From Amycolatopsis benzoatilytica AK 16/65 (GTDB taxonomy: Bacteria > Actinomycetota > Actinomycetes > Mycobacteriales > Pseudonocardiaceae): a stretch of 64,000 nt of DNA. A program made the position numbers and the translations under genes. The DNA is taken from positions 6,258,564 through 6,322,563 of the forward strand of contig NZ_KB912942.1 of assembly GCF_000383915.1 (NCBI RefSeq). Reading direction: 5' to 3'. The notes beneath the pieces were generated by a model. It was not told the DNA's origin, did not search any database, and saw only the letters and a list, made by a program, of their open reading frames with translations. Below, one piece after another: positions 56,199 through 64,000 of this stretch (positions are counted from its first letter, which is position 1; every line of letters starts with the position of its first letter).

Positions 56199-56227
56199 GT
56201 GGCCCGTCCAGAGACTGGACGGGCCAC
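56199..56227. terminator. Terminator hairpin after the bS22 gene
   Basis: GTGGCCCGTCCA and TGGACGGGCCAC form a perfect 12-bp stem with a 5-nt loop, 24 bp beyond the stop of the tiny ribosomal protein gene on the minus strand. It also separates that gene from the epimerase. Confidence 0.8.
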
Positions 56228-56250
56228 GAAACGCTAGCCGCGCGGACGGC

Positions 56251-56352
56251 TCACTTGCCGGCCTTGCGCCGCTGCACGCGCGTGCGGCGGAGCAACTTGC
56301 GGTGCTTCTTCTTGGACATGCGCTTGCGGCGCTTCTTGATTACGGAACCCAT
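56251..56352 (-). CDS. Small ribosomal subunit protein bS22 (AURKAIP1/COX24 domain)
   Basis: This 33-aa very basic protein ([20 protein letters not shown], then [13 protein letters not shown]) is encoded between a hairpin and the upstream region of an HTH gene. It is too short to be caught by simple ORF calling. The sequence matches the actinobacterial 33-residue protein Rv0500B, identified as bS22 in mycobacterial ribosome structures near the decoding centre. Gene order also matches M. tuberculosis. Confidence 0.93.
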   Translation of the reverse strand: MGSVIKKRRKRMSKKKHRKLLRRTRVQRRKAGK

Positions 56353-56552
56353 GGGCGCTCCTCAGTTGTCGTCGGTCACGCTGCCCGGCGCAGCGTCCAA
56401 CGGGTGGAGCGCACAGGCACGAGCGGTTTACCAGGCTACTAGCGTCCCGACGCGGGCCGGTCGGCGGGCATGGTTTGACTCATGCCCGCGACCGATCGCC
56501 CCTTCGCCGCCCCGTTGCCGCGCAGTGCGGAACGGGGTCCGGCGAGGTGGCG

Positions 56553-56768
56553 CTACCCGACGTCGAAGTAGGCGCCCCGCAGGTACTCGTGCACCGCTTT
56601 TTCCGGCACCCGGAAGGACTTCCCGACTCTCACCGCGGGAAGCTCGCCGGAGTGCACGAGGCGGTACACGGTCATCTTGGAGACCCGCATGAGCGTGGCT
56701 ACCTCAGCGACTGTCAAAAACTGGACCTGCCCAACCGCGGGCAAATCCTCCTTCTTGTTCGGCGACAT
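56553..56768 (-). CDS. Excisionase-type helix-turn-helix protein (Rv0500A-like)
   Basis: This 71-aa single MerR/excisionase-type winged helix reads VQFLTVAEVATLMRVSKMTV, then GELPAVRVGKSFRVPEKAVH. ATG 56768 gives MSPNKKEDLP. It is a housekeeping gene in actinobacteria, lying between proC and bS22 as here, and not a phage remnant. It is related in fold to BldC encoded at 25719, but the two are clearly different proteins. Target unknown. Confidence 0.88.
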   Translation of the reverse strand: MSPNKKEDLPAVGQVQFLTVAEVATLMRVSKMTVYRLVHSGELPAVRVGKSFRVPEKAVHEYLRGAYFDVG

Positions 56769-57023
56769 GTTTACCGCGTCCTTCGACACGTGTCGCGCCA
56801 CGAGGCTTCCCCACCTGTGGTATCGACACGCACGTGCTCTTCCGAGAGTAGCGGGACAGGTGGGACTCGTGCGACGCCTGTCACCAGGATGGGCCCTCAC
56901 CTGCGGCTTCCACTAGCCCGGACGGCGCAACGGCACCCGGAATACCGGTTTCGGCGAATCAAGGGCGCGCGGGCAAGGGAGACCGGGACCACCCCGAATG
57001 CCGCCTTGACTCCCGGCTCCCGG

Positions 57024-57074
57024 CCGTGAAGGGAACCTTGAGGGACTCTGAGTACCTCAAGGTTCCCTTCACGG
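57024..57074. repeat. 3'-end palindrome family, copy 8
   Basis: This 51-bp inverted repeat has 20-bp perfect outer arms (CCGTGAAGGGAACCTTGAGG) around a short centre. It lies 39 nt beyond the proC stop, in the gap of 344 bp between proC and the HTH gene. The rest of that gap shows no gene. Confidence 0.95.
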
Positions 57075-57112
57075 CCGACGACCCGAACCCTCGCGGGCAA
57101 ACCTCCGAAGCA

Positions 57113-57925
57113 TCAGCCCTCGTGTGCCCGCCCGAGCTCCTCCGAACGGTCCCGGGCCGCCTCGATCGCGTCCAGCAACGCCGCACGCACTCCGTGCTTC
57201 TCCAGCTCACGAATAGCGTTGATGGTCGTCCCGGCGGGCGACGTCACCGCCTCGCGCAGCAGCACCGGGTGGTCCTGGCCCTCGGCGAGCATCTTCGCCG
57301 CGCCGACCGCGGACTGGATGATCAGCTGACCGGCCAGCGCGCGCGGCAGCCCCAGCAGGATGCCCGCGTCGATCATGGCCTCGACCAGGTAGAAGAAGTA
57401 CGCCGGACCGGACCCGGACAGCGCGGTCACCGCGTCCTGCTGCTTCTCCGGCACCTCCACGACCTGGCCGACATGCGACAGCAGTTCCTTGACGATCGCG
57501 ACGTGCGCGGGCGTCGCGTGCTTGCCCGGCGACACCGCGCTCATCGCCTCGCCGACCAGCATCGGCGTGTTCGGCATCACTCGCACCACTGGGACGCCCT
57601 CGGCGAGACGCCGTTCGTACAGCGCCGTCGGCAGCCCCGCGCACAGCGACACGACCAGCGACGACGGACCGAGCAGCGGTGCCAGTTCGTCCAGCACCGG
57701 CTCGATGTCCTGCGGTTTCACCGCGACCACGAGCACGTCAGCCCGCCGGGCAGCGTCCGCGACGGTCACCGCGGTCATGCCCGGGTACCGGGTTTCCAGT
57801 TCGCGAGCTCGCTCCTCGTACCGCTCCGTGAAGAGCAGCTCGGCCGGCTTATGCCCGCCGCTGAGCAGGCCCGAAAGCAGGGCTTCGCCGATTTTTCCCG
57901 CACCCAGCACCGCGATGACACTCAT
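57113..57925 (-). CDS. proC: Pyrroline-5-carboxylate reductase
   Basis: This 270-aa enzyme makes the last step of proline synthesis, NAD(P)H-dependent reduction of pyrroline-5-carboxylate. Rossmann motif AVLGAGKIGEALLSGLL is at the N-terminus. VRVMPNTPMLVGEAMSAVSP and VTALSGSGPAYFFYLVEAM are the active-site signatures. I use ATG 57925 (MSVIAVLGAG); the open frame upstream lacks similarity. Confidence 0.95.
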   Translation of the reverse strand: MSVIAVLGAGKIGEALLSGLLSGGHKPAELLFTERYEERARELETRYPGMTAVTVADAARRADVLVVAVKPQDIEPVLDELAPLLGPSSLVVSLCAGLPTALYERRLAEGVPVVRVMPNTPMLVGEAMSAVSPGKHATPAHVAIVKELLSHVGQVVEVPEKQQDAVTALSGSGPAYFFYLVEAMIDAGILLGLPRALAGQLIIQSAVGAAKMLAEGQDHPVLLREAVTSPAGTTINAIRELEKHGVRAALLDAIEAARDRSEELGRAHEG

Positions 57926-57948
57926 GCCGCCAGCGTGCCAAACGCGGT

Positions 57949-58779
57949 TCAGCCGCCCGGTGCCGGGGCGAGCGCGAGCTGGCGGACCTGGGAGACGAGC
58001 CGCCCCTGCGCGTCGACCACGGTCGCGTCCGAGTCGAACCACGCCTCGTGCACCGACCGGGATTCGACGGTGATCCGCAGCCAGCCCGGGGCCGGACGGG
58101 TGCGCAGCAGCGACGTCATCTGGACCGTCGGCGCCCAGCCGTTGCGGCCGAGGTTCGCCACCACCGGCGGGTTCAGATCACCCGCCAGCAACGCGAAGTA
58201 CGCGTCCGCCTGACCGGTGCGTGGCCGAGCCCACATCCGCAGCCGAGGCGGATCACCCGTCCTGCCCAGCAGAATTCCCGCGCTGGCCGAGTCCAGCCGG
58301 ACATCGCAGCTGGCGGACAGGTGAAACGGGCCTTCCGGGGTCTCCGCACCGAGCTGCACCGCACTGGCCGGCGGCTCAGCGGGCATCTGCGGCAAGTCGG
58401 TCCACTCGGCCCGCCGCATCGGCAACCGGCCGATCGTGACGCGAGCCTCGACGCACGCCCTCCCCCGCTGTTCAAGCGACACCGCGACCACGGAAACGCG
58501 GCGGCCGACCTTCCGCACGTCCGCGCGCAGCAACACCGGCCCCAACGCCGGCGCGTGCAGGAACTCGGTGCTCACCGCGAGAGGTTCGACGCTCGCGTCG
58601 CCACGCTCGTGCATCGCCGCGACCGCGGTCTTGGCCAGCATCGCGACGAGAAACCCGCCGTGCGGATGCGTCCCGACCGCCCATTCCGCTCGAAGAGTGG
58701 CAGTGAACGTGCCATCCCCCAGCGACCGGACGGCGATAGCCGTGTCGAAGGCGGTCGCGGTGTCGTCCGCCGCGCTCAC
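57949..58779 (-). CDS. Acyl-CoA thioesterase-like protein (Rv0499-like)
   Basis: This protein of about 276 aa looks like a double-hotdog TesB-type thioesterase. THPHGGFLVAMLAKTAVAAM resembles the first hotdog helix, and WARPRTGQADAYFALLAGDL the second. The catalytic residues are not certain. The start is GTG 58779 (VSAADDTATAF); the frame is open to 58839. It is next to proC on the same strand, as in M. tuberculosis. Substrate unknown. Confidence 0.75.
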   Translation of the reverse strand: MSAADDTATAFDTAIAVRSLGDGTFTATLRAEWAVGTHPHGGFLVAMLAKTAVAAMHERGDASVEPLAVSTEFLHAPALGPVLLRADVRKVGRRVSVVAVSLEQRGRACVEARVTIGRLPMRRAEWTDLPQMPAEPPASAVQLGAETPEGPFHLSASCDVRLDSASAGILLGRTGDPPRLRMWARPRTGQADAYFALLAGDLNPPVVANLGRNGWAPTVQMTSLLRTRPAPGWLRITVESRSVHEAWFDSDATVVDAQGRLVSQVRQLALAPAPGG

Positions 58780-59137
58780 GGACGTCCGGCCACGGCGATA
58801 CGGCGCGTGGAACCGGTTCCGGGGCAACAAGGACAACACGATCGCAACGGGGTCACGCCGGTGACTTTACGGTGCCGGGCGGCTTTTGCGGGCCGAGCTG
58901 GCAAGGGACCGCCCGGACAGCCGAGCAAGATCACCCGCCGGCCTGCCGCCGCACCGGCCGCCCAGGTGGCCGGGTAGCTCCGCAAAGGCCGGCGGCGGCA
59001 GCCGGATCAGCGGGAGTTCGACCAGTGACGCAACTTGTCCGGTGCGGTGCTTCGCGGATGCTCGACCCCGAGGGATGAGCTGCGCGACAGGTCCGGTCCA
59101 CGACGGAGGCGGCGTTCGGCGGGTGCCCCGGCTGTGG
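58780..59137. other. Intergenic region without a recognised gene
   Basis: This is 358 bp between the start of the thioesterase gene and the stop of the next minus-strand gene. I found no ORF with family similarity, no tRNA-like fold and no copy of the 3'-end palindrome. It should hold the promoter for the thioesterase-proC group, but none is clear. Confidence 0.5.
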
Positions 59138-60853
59138 TTACGGGAAGTACTTCTGGACCGTCTGCGTCATCGCCTTCTCCGCCTTGCCGAAGGCGTCCTG
59201 CGGCAGAATGTTGTACGCGTCGGGTGTGTCCTTGCCACGGCCGCCCTCACCCTTCACCTGGAAGTGCAGGTTGCCGCGCGCCCGCAGGTCGTTCGTCGGC
59301 GACAGGTAGATGTCGTACTGCGTCTTCTTTTCGTCGGTGTAGGTGAGTGCTGCCTTGCCCGCGATGGTCGTCTCACGCCTCTCCGGCGAGCCCTGGCCGT
59401 AGTCGCCGGGAACATTCACCGGATCCACGTTCACCTGGATCATCACATCGTGCTTGGGGTCCACGAAGAAGCAGTGCGAACCCCAGGTCACCGGCACGAA
59501 TTCCTTGCCGTACAGGGCGACGACGGCGTCGTTGAACACCGCGCACTGCACGTTCCGGTTGTGCCCCGCGTCGGTCATGATCTGCTGCGGCGAGGATGCC
59601 AGCGTGACTTTCTGGTACGGCTCGCAGTCCGGCATTCCACCGGTCACCCCTAGGTCGGCGCACGCACCGCGGGCACCGGTGTCGTTGTCATTCGGGCCGT
59701 ACAGCAGCTCGGTCGCCGGGGAGGTCTGGCCCGGTTTGCCGGTCGCGAGGCCCATCACGTGTTCGGCGAGCGTCGCGGCCGCGTCACAACTGCTGTTCTC
59801 CACCTGCACGGTCACGTCAGAGAACCACTTGTTCTGATTGCCGGAGGCGCCCGCGTCCCATTCGGCGCGGCAATGGTCGCCGAGGGTGGTCAGGCCGACC
59901 GTCTTGCCTGCGATCGACCGCGTCTGACCGGTCAGCTCGGCCGGGGTGTCGTAGAACAACTCGATCTTCGGGCCGACCTTCTCCGCCTCGGACGCGTAGG
60001 TCTCACAGCCGGCAAGCGGATCCTTGCTGCCGCTCGGCTGGTACCGGTACTTCTTCGCCTCGTCGCCCGGCAGCGCCGTGGCCAGCAGCGTGCAGCCGTC
60101 CCAAGCGGAGTAGGGCCTGCTCGCCGGCGCGATCGCAGCCGGGTTCCGGAGCTTCGCGACGGCTGCCTCCGCGTACTGGCGGACGATCGGGCAGACGTCG
60201 CCGTCGCCGCCGGTGAGCTCGTAGGAGAACTCGACCGTCAAGTCGAAGCTCACCGGGAACGCCAGCCGGCACGACGGGTGGTTAGTGGCAGTGGCGTACT
60301 GGTACGCCTTGGCGCCCGCCACGGTGACCGGGGCGCCGAAGTACCGCTGCAACTGATCGGAGTCGCTGCCGACCTTCACCTTTACCCCGGGGTCGCCCGG
60401 CGAGTAGTCCGACGACGCGACCAGAAAGCAGGCGTGCGGCCCTAGCGCGATCGTCGTCGCGTCGGGCTTGCCGCGCTGCCGTGCCACCGCCACATCGGTG
60501 AGCGCGCACGGATCGATGGCACGCAATGCGGCAGTGACCGCGGCCGCGGCGCGGCCCTTCGGCATCGGGGTGTGCGTTTCCGCCGGCATGCCGCCGTCCG
60601 ACGCCGAGTCACCGTTCGACGAACTGCTGAGCAGCAATGGCACCGTGATCCCCGCCGCGACGACGATTACGAGCAGCGGGACCAGCCACAGCCACAGCTT
60701 CTTCTTCCGGGGCGGTGGTTGCGGCGGTCCCCACTGCTGTTGTCCCCATTGCGGTGGCGCGGACGGCTGCTGTTGTCCGAATGGCTGATGCGGCTGCTGC
60801 CCGTACTGAGGCATGCCGCCATACGGCGAAGCCACGTCGTTCCCCCCCGACAT
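59138..60853 (-). CDS. Membrane-anchored exported protein with repeated Cys-containing modules
   Basis: This 571-aa protein has residues 1-50 as Pro/Gln/Tyr-rich and cytoplasmic, followed by one helix (LWLWLVPLLVIVVAAGITVP). A long extracytoplasmic part then carries about three modules, each with a Cys pair (starting near DPCALTDVAV, WDGCTLLATA and ACADLGVTGG). They look loosely like DUF3558-type domains. I do not recognise the whole protein. ATG 60853 is chosen over the ATG two codons earlier. Confidence 0.75.
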   Translation of the reverse strand: MSGGNDVASPYGGMPQYGQQPHQPFGQQQPSAPPQWGQQQWGPPQPPPRKKKLWLWLVPLLVIVVAAGITVPLLLSSSSNGDSASDGGMPAETHTPMPKGRAAAAVTAALRAIDPCALTDVAVARQRGKPDATTIALGPHACFLVASSDYSPGDPGVKVKVGSDSDQLQRYFGAPVTVAGAKAYQYATATNHPSCRLAFPVSFDLTVEFSYELTGGDGDVCPIVRQYAEAAVAKLRNPAAIAPASRPYSAWDGCTLLATALPGDEAKKYRYQPSGSKDPLAGCETYASEAEKVGPKIELFYDTPAELTGQTRSIAGKTVGLTTLGDHCRAEWDAGASGNQNKWFSDVTVQVENSSCDAAATLAEHVMGLATGKPGQTSPATELLYGPNDNDTGARGACADLGVTGGMPDCEPYQKVTLASSPQQIMTDAGHNRNVQCAVFNDAVVALYGKEFVPVTWGSHCFFVDPKHDVMIQVNVDPVNVPGDYGQGSPERRETTIAGKAALTYTDEKKTQYDIYLSPTNDLRARGNLHFQVKGEGGRGKDTPDAYNILPQDAFGKAEKAMTQTVQKYFP

Positions 60854-60974
60854 GTGCAACGGATCATCGTGTCCAGACTGGACGACAGCCTAGATGATCA
60901 CCGCGCCGCCAGAGTGCCACTTTCGGGTGCTCGCCGGTTTCTGCGGCCGGAAAACGGTTTTCCAGCGAATTGGA

Positions 60975-61778
60975 TCACTGCCCCAAATGCAACCGGGCGA
61001 ACAACAGCGCCTCCGCCAGCGCCCGGACCCGCCCCGCCGTTCCGGCCGCCGACCGCGTGTTGACCTCCAGCACCACCTGCCCGGCGAACCCGTCCCGCAC
61101 CAGCTTCTCCAGCAACTCCGCACAAGGCTGTCCCCCGTGCCCGGGGATCAAATGCTCGTCCTTGGGCACGCCGGTCCCGTCCGCCAGGTGCAGATGCGCC
61201 AGCCCCTCTCCCATCCGGTCGGCCAACGCGAGCGCGTCCATCCGCGCCGCCGCCGAATGCGACAGATCCAGCGTGTAATGCCGGAACCCCACGTCGGTGG
61301 GGTCGATCGACGGCCGGAACGCCGAAACCCGGGCGTCCCGGGAGCCGCCAGGCGGCCGCACCTTGAACATGTTCTCCACCGCGATCTGGATCCCGCTGGC
61401 GTCCTCCAGCTCGTCCACCAGATCGCCGAACGCGTCCCCGTACCGCCGCTGCCAGCGGAACGGCGGATGAACGACCACCGTCCGCGCGCCCAGCTCCAGC
61501 GCGGCGTCCACCGACCGCCGCAGCCGGACCTCCGGGTCCGGCGACCAGATCCGCTGGGTGATCAGCAGCGACGGCGAATGCACGGACAGCACCGGCATTC
61601 CGGTCCGTCGCGACCAGCGCCGGACCGCCGAGACGTCCTGGCTGATCGGATCAGCCCAGACCATGACCTCGACCCCGTCATAGCCGAGGTCGGCCGCTAT
61701 CTCGAACGCCGCGCCAGCGCGCAGCGGCCACACCGACGCGGTACTCAGTCCGACGGGGACAGACGCGCTTTCAGTCAC
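60975..61778 (-). CDS. Sugar phosphate isomerase/epimerase-like TIM barrel (Rv0498-like)
   Basis: This 267-aa protein is of the xylose-isomerase-like AP endonuclease-2 superfamily. GLSTASVWPLRAGAAFEIAA, VLSVHSPSLLIT, ARTVVVHPPFRWQ and IQIAVENMFKVRPPG are the beta-strand ends that would carry the metal ligands (His, Glu). Typical substrates are sugar phosphates, but none is implied here. Its position between Rv0497- and Rv0499-like genes keeps the M. tuberculosis order. Confidence 0.82.
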   Translation of the reverse strand: MTESASVPVGLSTASVWPLRAGAAFEIAADLGYDGVEVMVWADPISQDVSAVRRWSRRTGMPVLSVHSPSLLITQRIWSPDPEVRLRRSVDAALELGARTVVVHPPFRWQRRYGDAFGDLVDELEDASGIQIAVENMFKVRPPGGSRDARVSAFRPSIDPTDVGFRHYTLDLSHSAAARMDALALADRMGEGLAHLHLADGTGVPKDEHLIPGHGGQPCAELLEKLVRDGFAGQVVLEVNTRSAAGTAGRVRALAEALLFARLHLGQ

Positions 61779-61812
61779 GCGATCATCCTGCCCCAGCCGT
61801 GCCCGACCGCGG

Positions 61813-63576
61813 CTACTTGGCTACCAGCAGCAAGGCCGCCGGCGACACGGTGACCACCAGGCCGACCAGGATCGCCAGCAAGGTGGTCTGCAGGTCCTCG
61901 GCGCGCCGGATCTTTCGCACGATCCACACCAGCGCGACGATCACCAGCAGCGCGCCCACGAGCGCGGCCGGCGCGAGGTTGACCCACAGCCAGTTGAAGC
62001 CGAGCCACACGCCGGCTCCGCCGACCACGCCCAGCGCCAGCTGGCCGGCCAGGGTCAGCCACTGCTTGCCCGCCGAGGCCGCCGGGGCCTCCTCGGCCGC
62101 CGGGGCTTCGTCGGCGACGGCTTCCTCGGGGTAGTCGTCGTACTCGTCGCCCTGCTCGTAGCCGTCGCCCTGGTCGTAGCTGCCGTCGTGTTCGTAGCCC
62201 TCGGCGTGCTCGTACCCGTAGCCGTCGTCGCCCTCGAAGTCCGGCGAGCCCGCGGGGTATCCGCCCGGCTCGGCGAACTCGCGCTCGTACTCGGACAGAT
62301 CGTCGGCGGCCGGTGCCTGCTTGCCGCCCGGCGCGAACGGCATCGGGGCCGGGTAGCCCTGGGTCGGCGGGCCGGCGTCGTACTGCGCGGCGGGCTGCTG
62401 CGGCGGGTACTCGTCCTCGTACCCGTCCTCGGCGTAGTCGTCGTCCTCGTATCCGTCGTCCACGTAGTCCCCGGCCGGGCCGGGCTCGGCAGCGGCGGGC
62501 ACCGCCGGCATCACGCCGACCTCGGTGTCCTCCAGTTGTTCCTGCTGACGACGCTGCCGCCAGCCGGCCAGACCGGCGGGTTTGCCCTCCTCTGGCTGGC
62601 CGTCGACCGGGACGAACTCCTGGGTGCTCGGTTCGGCCTTCGGGGCCGGGCGACGGGCGGGCGCCCGGCGCGGACGGCCCGGCGCGGCGCCGGGTGCCGG
62701 GAACGCGCCGCTCGCCATCGGCGCGGCGGGCGGTTCCGCGGCTTCTCCGTCGACGCCGTCGAGACCGTCCAGCCGGGCGGACAGGCTGTCCTGCCCACCC
62801 GGCCCGGACGCGGGCGCGGCGGGCGGCTGCGGGGCCGGGCGGCGGCGGACCGGCTGCGCCTGGGCGCGGGTCTCCTCGCCGGGCTGCGGGCGACGGCCCG
62901 GCACCGGCATCTGACCGGACGGCTGCGGCGGCACCGGCATCTGACCGGAAGGCTGCGGGGCAGGCGGACGCGCGTAACCGGTGTCCTGCGGGGCGGCCGG
63001 GCGCAGGAAGCCGGTTCCCTGCGGACCGGCCGCGGGCGGTGCGGGACGGGCGAACTGGCCCGATTCCTGCGGCGGGGCAGGCGGACGCTGGTATCCGGTG
63101 TCCTGCGGGCCGCCGGGCCGCGGGTACTGCCCGGACTCCTGCGGCGCGCGCACGTAACCGGACTCCTGCTGCCCGTTCACCGGGTACTGGCCGGAGTCCT
63201 GCGGCGGAGCCGGCGGGCGCACGTAGCCCGGGTCCTGCGGGCCGTTGACCGGGTACTGCCCGGACGGCTGCGGCGCGCCGTACTGGCCGGAGTCCTGCTG
63301 GCCCGGACGAGGCGGACGCGGCGGCACCGGGTCCGGACGGCGGCGGCCGCCGCCCGGCGGACGCGACGGGGGCGGCGGAGTGCCGCCCTCGGCGGCCACC
63401 CGGTCGATGATCGCCTGCGGGCCGGTGTCGGTGAGTCCGGAACGGCGCGGGGCCTCGTCCTCGTCGTCGGAGGCCCTGCGCCTGCGTCGCCGTCCGCCGT
63501 CGACCTGCTGCCCATGCTGGGCGAGCAGTTCGGCCACGGTCTTCTGGGGCTGGTCGCCGCCGGTCTGGTCCGTCAT
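61813..63576 (-). CDS. Repeat-rich membrane protein (Rv0497-like)
   Basis: This 587-aa protein has residues 1-55 basic (RRRRRRAS), 80-230 as a tandem array of short Pro/Gln units (PQDSGQYPVNG, PQESGYVRA, PQDTGYQRP and variants), 380-495 acidic and Tyr-rich, and then about two to three C-terminal helices (WLTLAGQLALGVVGGAGVWL). It is likely anchored at its C-terminus, with the tail in the cytoplasm. M. tuberculosis Rv0497 is shorter. Function unknown. Confidence 0.78.
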   Translation of the reverse strand: MTDQTGGDQPQKTVAELLAQHGQQVDGGRRRRRRASDDEDEAPRRSGLTDTGPQAIIDRVAAEGGTPPPPSRPPGGGRRRPDPVPPRPPRPGQQDSGQYGAPQPSGQYPVNGPQDPGYVRPPAPPQDSGQYPVNGQQESGYVRAPQESGQYPRPGGPQDTGYQRPPAPPQESGQFARPAPPAAGPQGTGFLRPAAPQDTGYARPPAPQPSGQMPVPPQPSGQMPVPGRRPQPGEETRAQAQPVRRRPAPQPPAAPASGPGGQDSLSARLDGLDGVDGEAAEPPAAPMASGAFPAPGAAPGRPRRAPARRPAPKAEPSTQEFVPVDGQPEEGKPAGLAGWRQRRQQEQLEDTEVGVMPAVPAAAEPGPAGDYVDDGYEDDDYAEDGYEDEYPPQQPAAQYDAGPPTQGYPAPMPFAPGGKQAPAADDLSEYEREFAEPGGYPAGSPDFEGDDGYGYEHAEGYEHDGSYDQGDGYEQGDEYDDYPEEAVADEAPAAEEAPAASAGKQWLTLAGQLALGVVGGAGVWLGFNWLWVNLAPAALVGALLVIVALVWIVRKIRRAEDLQTTLLAILVGLVVTVSPAALLLVAK

Positions 63577-63724
63577 ACCGTGCTGTCCAAAGCGCGCTCG
63601 GGGTTGGTTGTGGTCACTCGGGCACGCACGCCCTCGGCGCCGCGCGCGATCGACCCCGTGCTGTGCATGTCCGTCACCTCTTCACCGTGCCTGGTCCTCG
63701 TCCGCCAAGTCCAGTCCGCTGCTG

Positions 63725-64000
63725 TCACCGGTCCTCCCCGTTCGCCGAAACGCCGACGAGCGCGGCCCCAGCTTCGTCCGATCCGCCGGTGTGGTCCAGC
63801 CGGCGCAGGATGACGCCCTCTCGCAGCGCCCAAGGGCAGATCTCCAGCTCGGTGAGAGAGAGTGCCCGCATCGCGGCCTGTGCCACGAGCGCCCCCGCCA
63901 CGAGCTGGTGCGACCGGCTCGCGCCGACGCCTTCGAGCTGCGCCAGGTCCGCGGCGGTCATCCGCGAAATGAAGGCGATGAGCTGACGCAGGGCGGTGTC
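63725..64000 (-). CDS. ppx: Exopolyphosphatase (Ppx/GppA family), C-terminal part only
   Basis: About 91 C-terminal residues are in the window; the N-terminus lies past the right edge. [36 protein letters not shown] and [18 protein letters not shown] are typical of the C-terminal end of actinobacterial Ppx/GppA phosphatases, which act on polyphosphate and pppGpp. The gene lies 148 bp upstream of the repeat-rich membrane protein, matching the Rv0496-Rv0497 order. Confidence 0.88.
   Translation of the reverse strand, partial: DTALRQLIAFISRMTAADLAQLEGVGASRSHQLVAGALVAQAAMRALSLTELEICPWALREGVILRRLDHTGGSDEAGAALVGVSANGEDR

Noticed and set aside
56553..56768. Prophage excisionase
   Set aside because: The small HTH protein looks excisionase-like, but it is flanked by proC and bS22 as in other actinobacteria, with no phage genes or att sites.
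8951..57074. CRISPR array or IS element as explanation of the dispersed palindromes
   Set aside because: Copies are kilobases apart, lack spacers, transposase genes and target duplications, and differ in sequence.
58886..59653. 255-aa plus-strand ORF in the 58780-59137 gap
   Set aside because: It continues antisense into the gene at 59138-60853 and has no domain or good ribosome-binding site.
1..64000. Biosynthetic gene cluster, toxin-antitoxin or defence system
   Set aside because: I looked for PKS/NRPS, restriction, Abi, TA and retron signatures among all plausible proteins and found none.
1..64000. tRNA or rRNA genes
   Set aside because: No cloverleaf-like sequence with conserved T-loop GTTCRAATC was noticed in the intergenic regions. 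This was by eye only, so a tRNA scan would settle it.

Overview
The window is GC-rich, densely coded actinobacterial chromosome. Its gene content points to the Pseudonocardiaceae, most likely Amycolatopsis or a close relative: menaquinone rather than ubiquinone, Rex with hemA-hemC-hemD-hemB, BldC and BldN developmental regulators, and a gene order that closely follows the Mycobacterium tuberculosis Rv0496-Rv0561 region as I remember it. It is core chromosome. I see no prophage, insertion sequence, CRISPR array, defence island, natural-product cluster, rRNA or tRNA.

Layout. 1-8450: complex I genes nuoA to nuoH (minus strand, nuoH cut by the window edge), preceded by two Rex-type operators. 9080-14559: menJ and menG, a MarR/membrane-protein pair and two GT4 glycosyltransferases. 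14737-18330: an inositol-monophosphatase-like protein, small membrane proteins and a secreted M1 peptidase. 18372-23214: menD, menB, menE and menA. 23255-26300: a CysK2-like enzyme, an AsnC regulator and bldC. 26390-33889: a MinD-like ATPase and the cytochrome c maturation genes ccsB-resB-ccdA-resA, joined to a phosphatase gene and hemL. 33995-38269: TspO and a MacB-like export operon. 38337-46004: rex-hemA-hemC-hemD-hemB and three membrane proteins. 46302-53537: a sulfite-oxidase-family enzyme, a glutaredoxin, an acyl-CoA ligase, bldN with its likely anti-sigma gene, and a SerB-like HAD phosphatase. 53583-64000: a scar of two broken genes, then plsC-like, galE2-like, bS22, an excisionase-type HTH protein, proC, a thioesterase, a Cys-rich lipid- or membrane-anchored protein, an isomerase, a repeat-rich membrane protein and the 3' end of ppx.

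How it works together. Most of the window builds an aerobic respiratory chain: complex I, its quinone, haem, and attachment of haem to cytochrome c. Rex, an NADH/NAD+ sensor, is encoded here; Rex-type palindromes lie in front of both nuoA and rex, so complex I and haem synthesis are probably controlled together by redox state.

The main non-gene signals are repeats. A family of about 51-bp palindromes occurs eight times, each time within about 80 bp downstream of a stop codon. A different palindromic repeat is inserted in frame, three times at a 30-bp period, inside nuoG. I did not find a clearly new biological system. The 3'-end palindrome family and the nuoG insertion are the best candidates for something undescribed.
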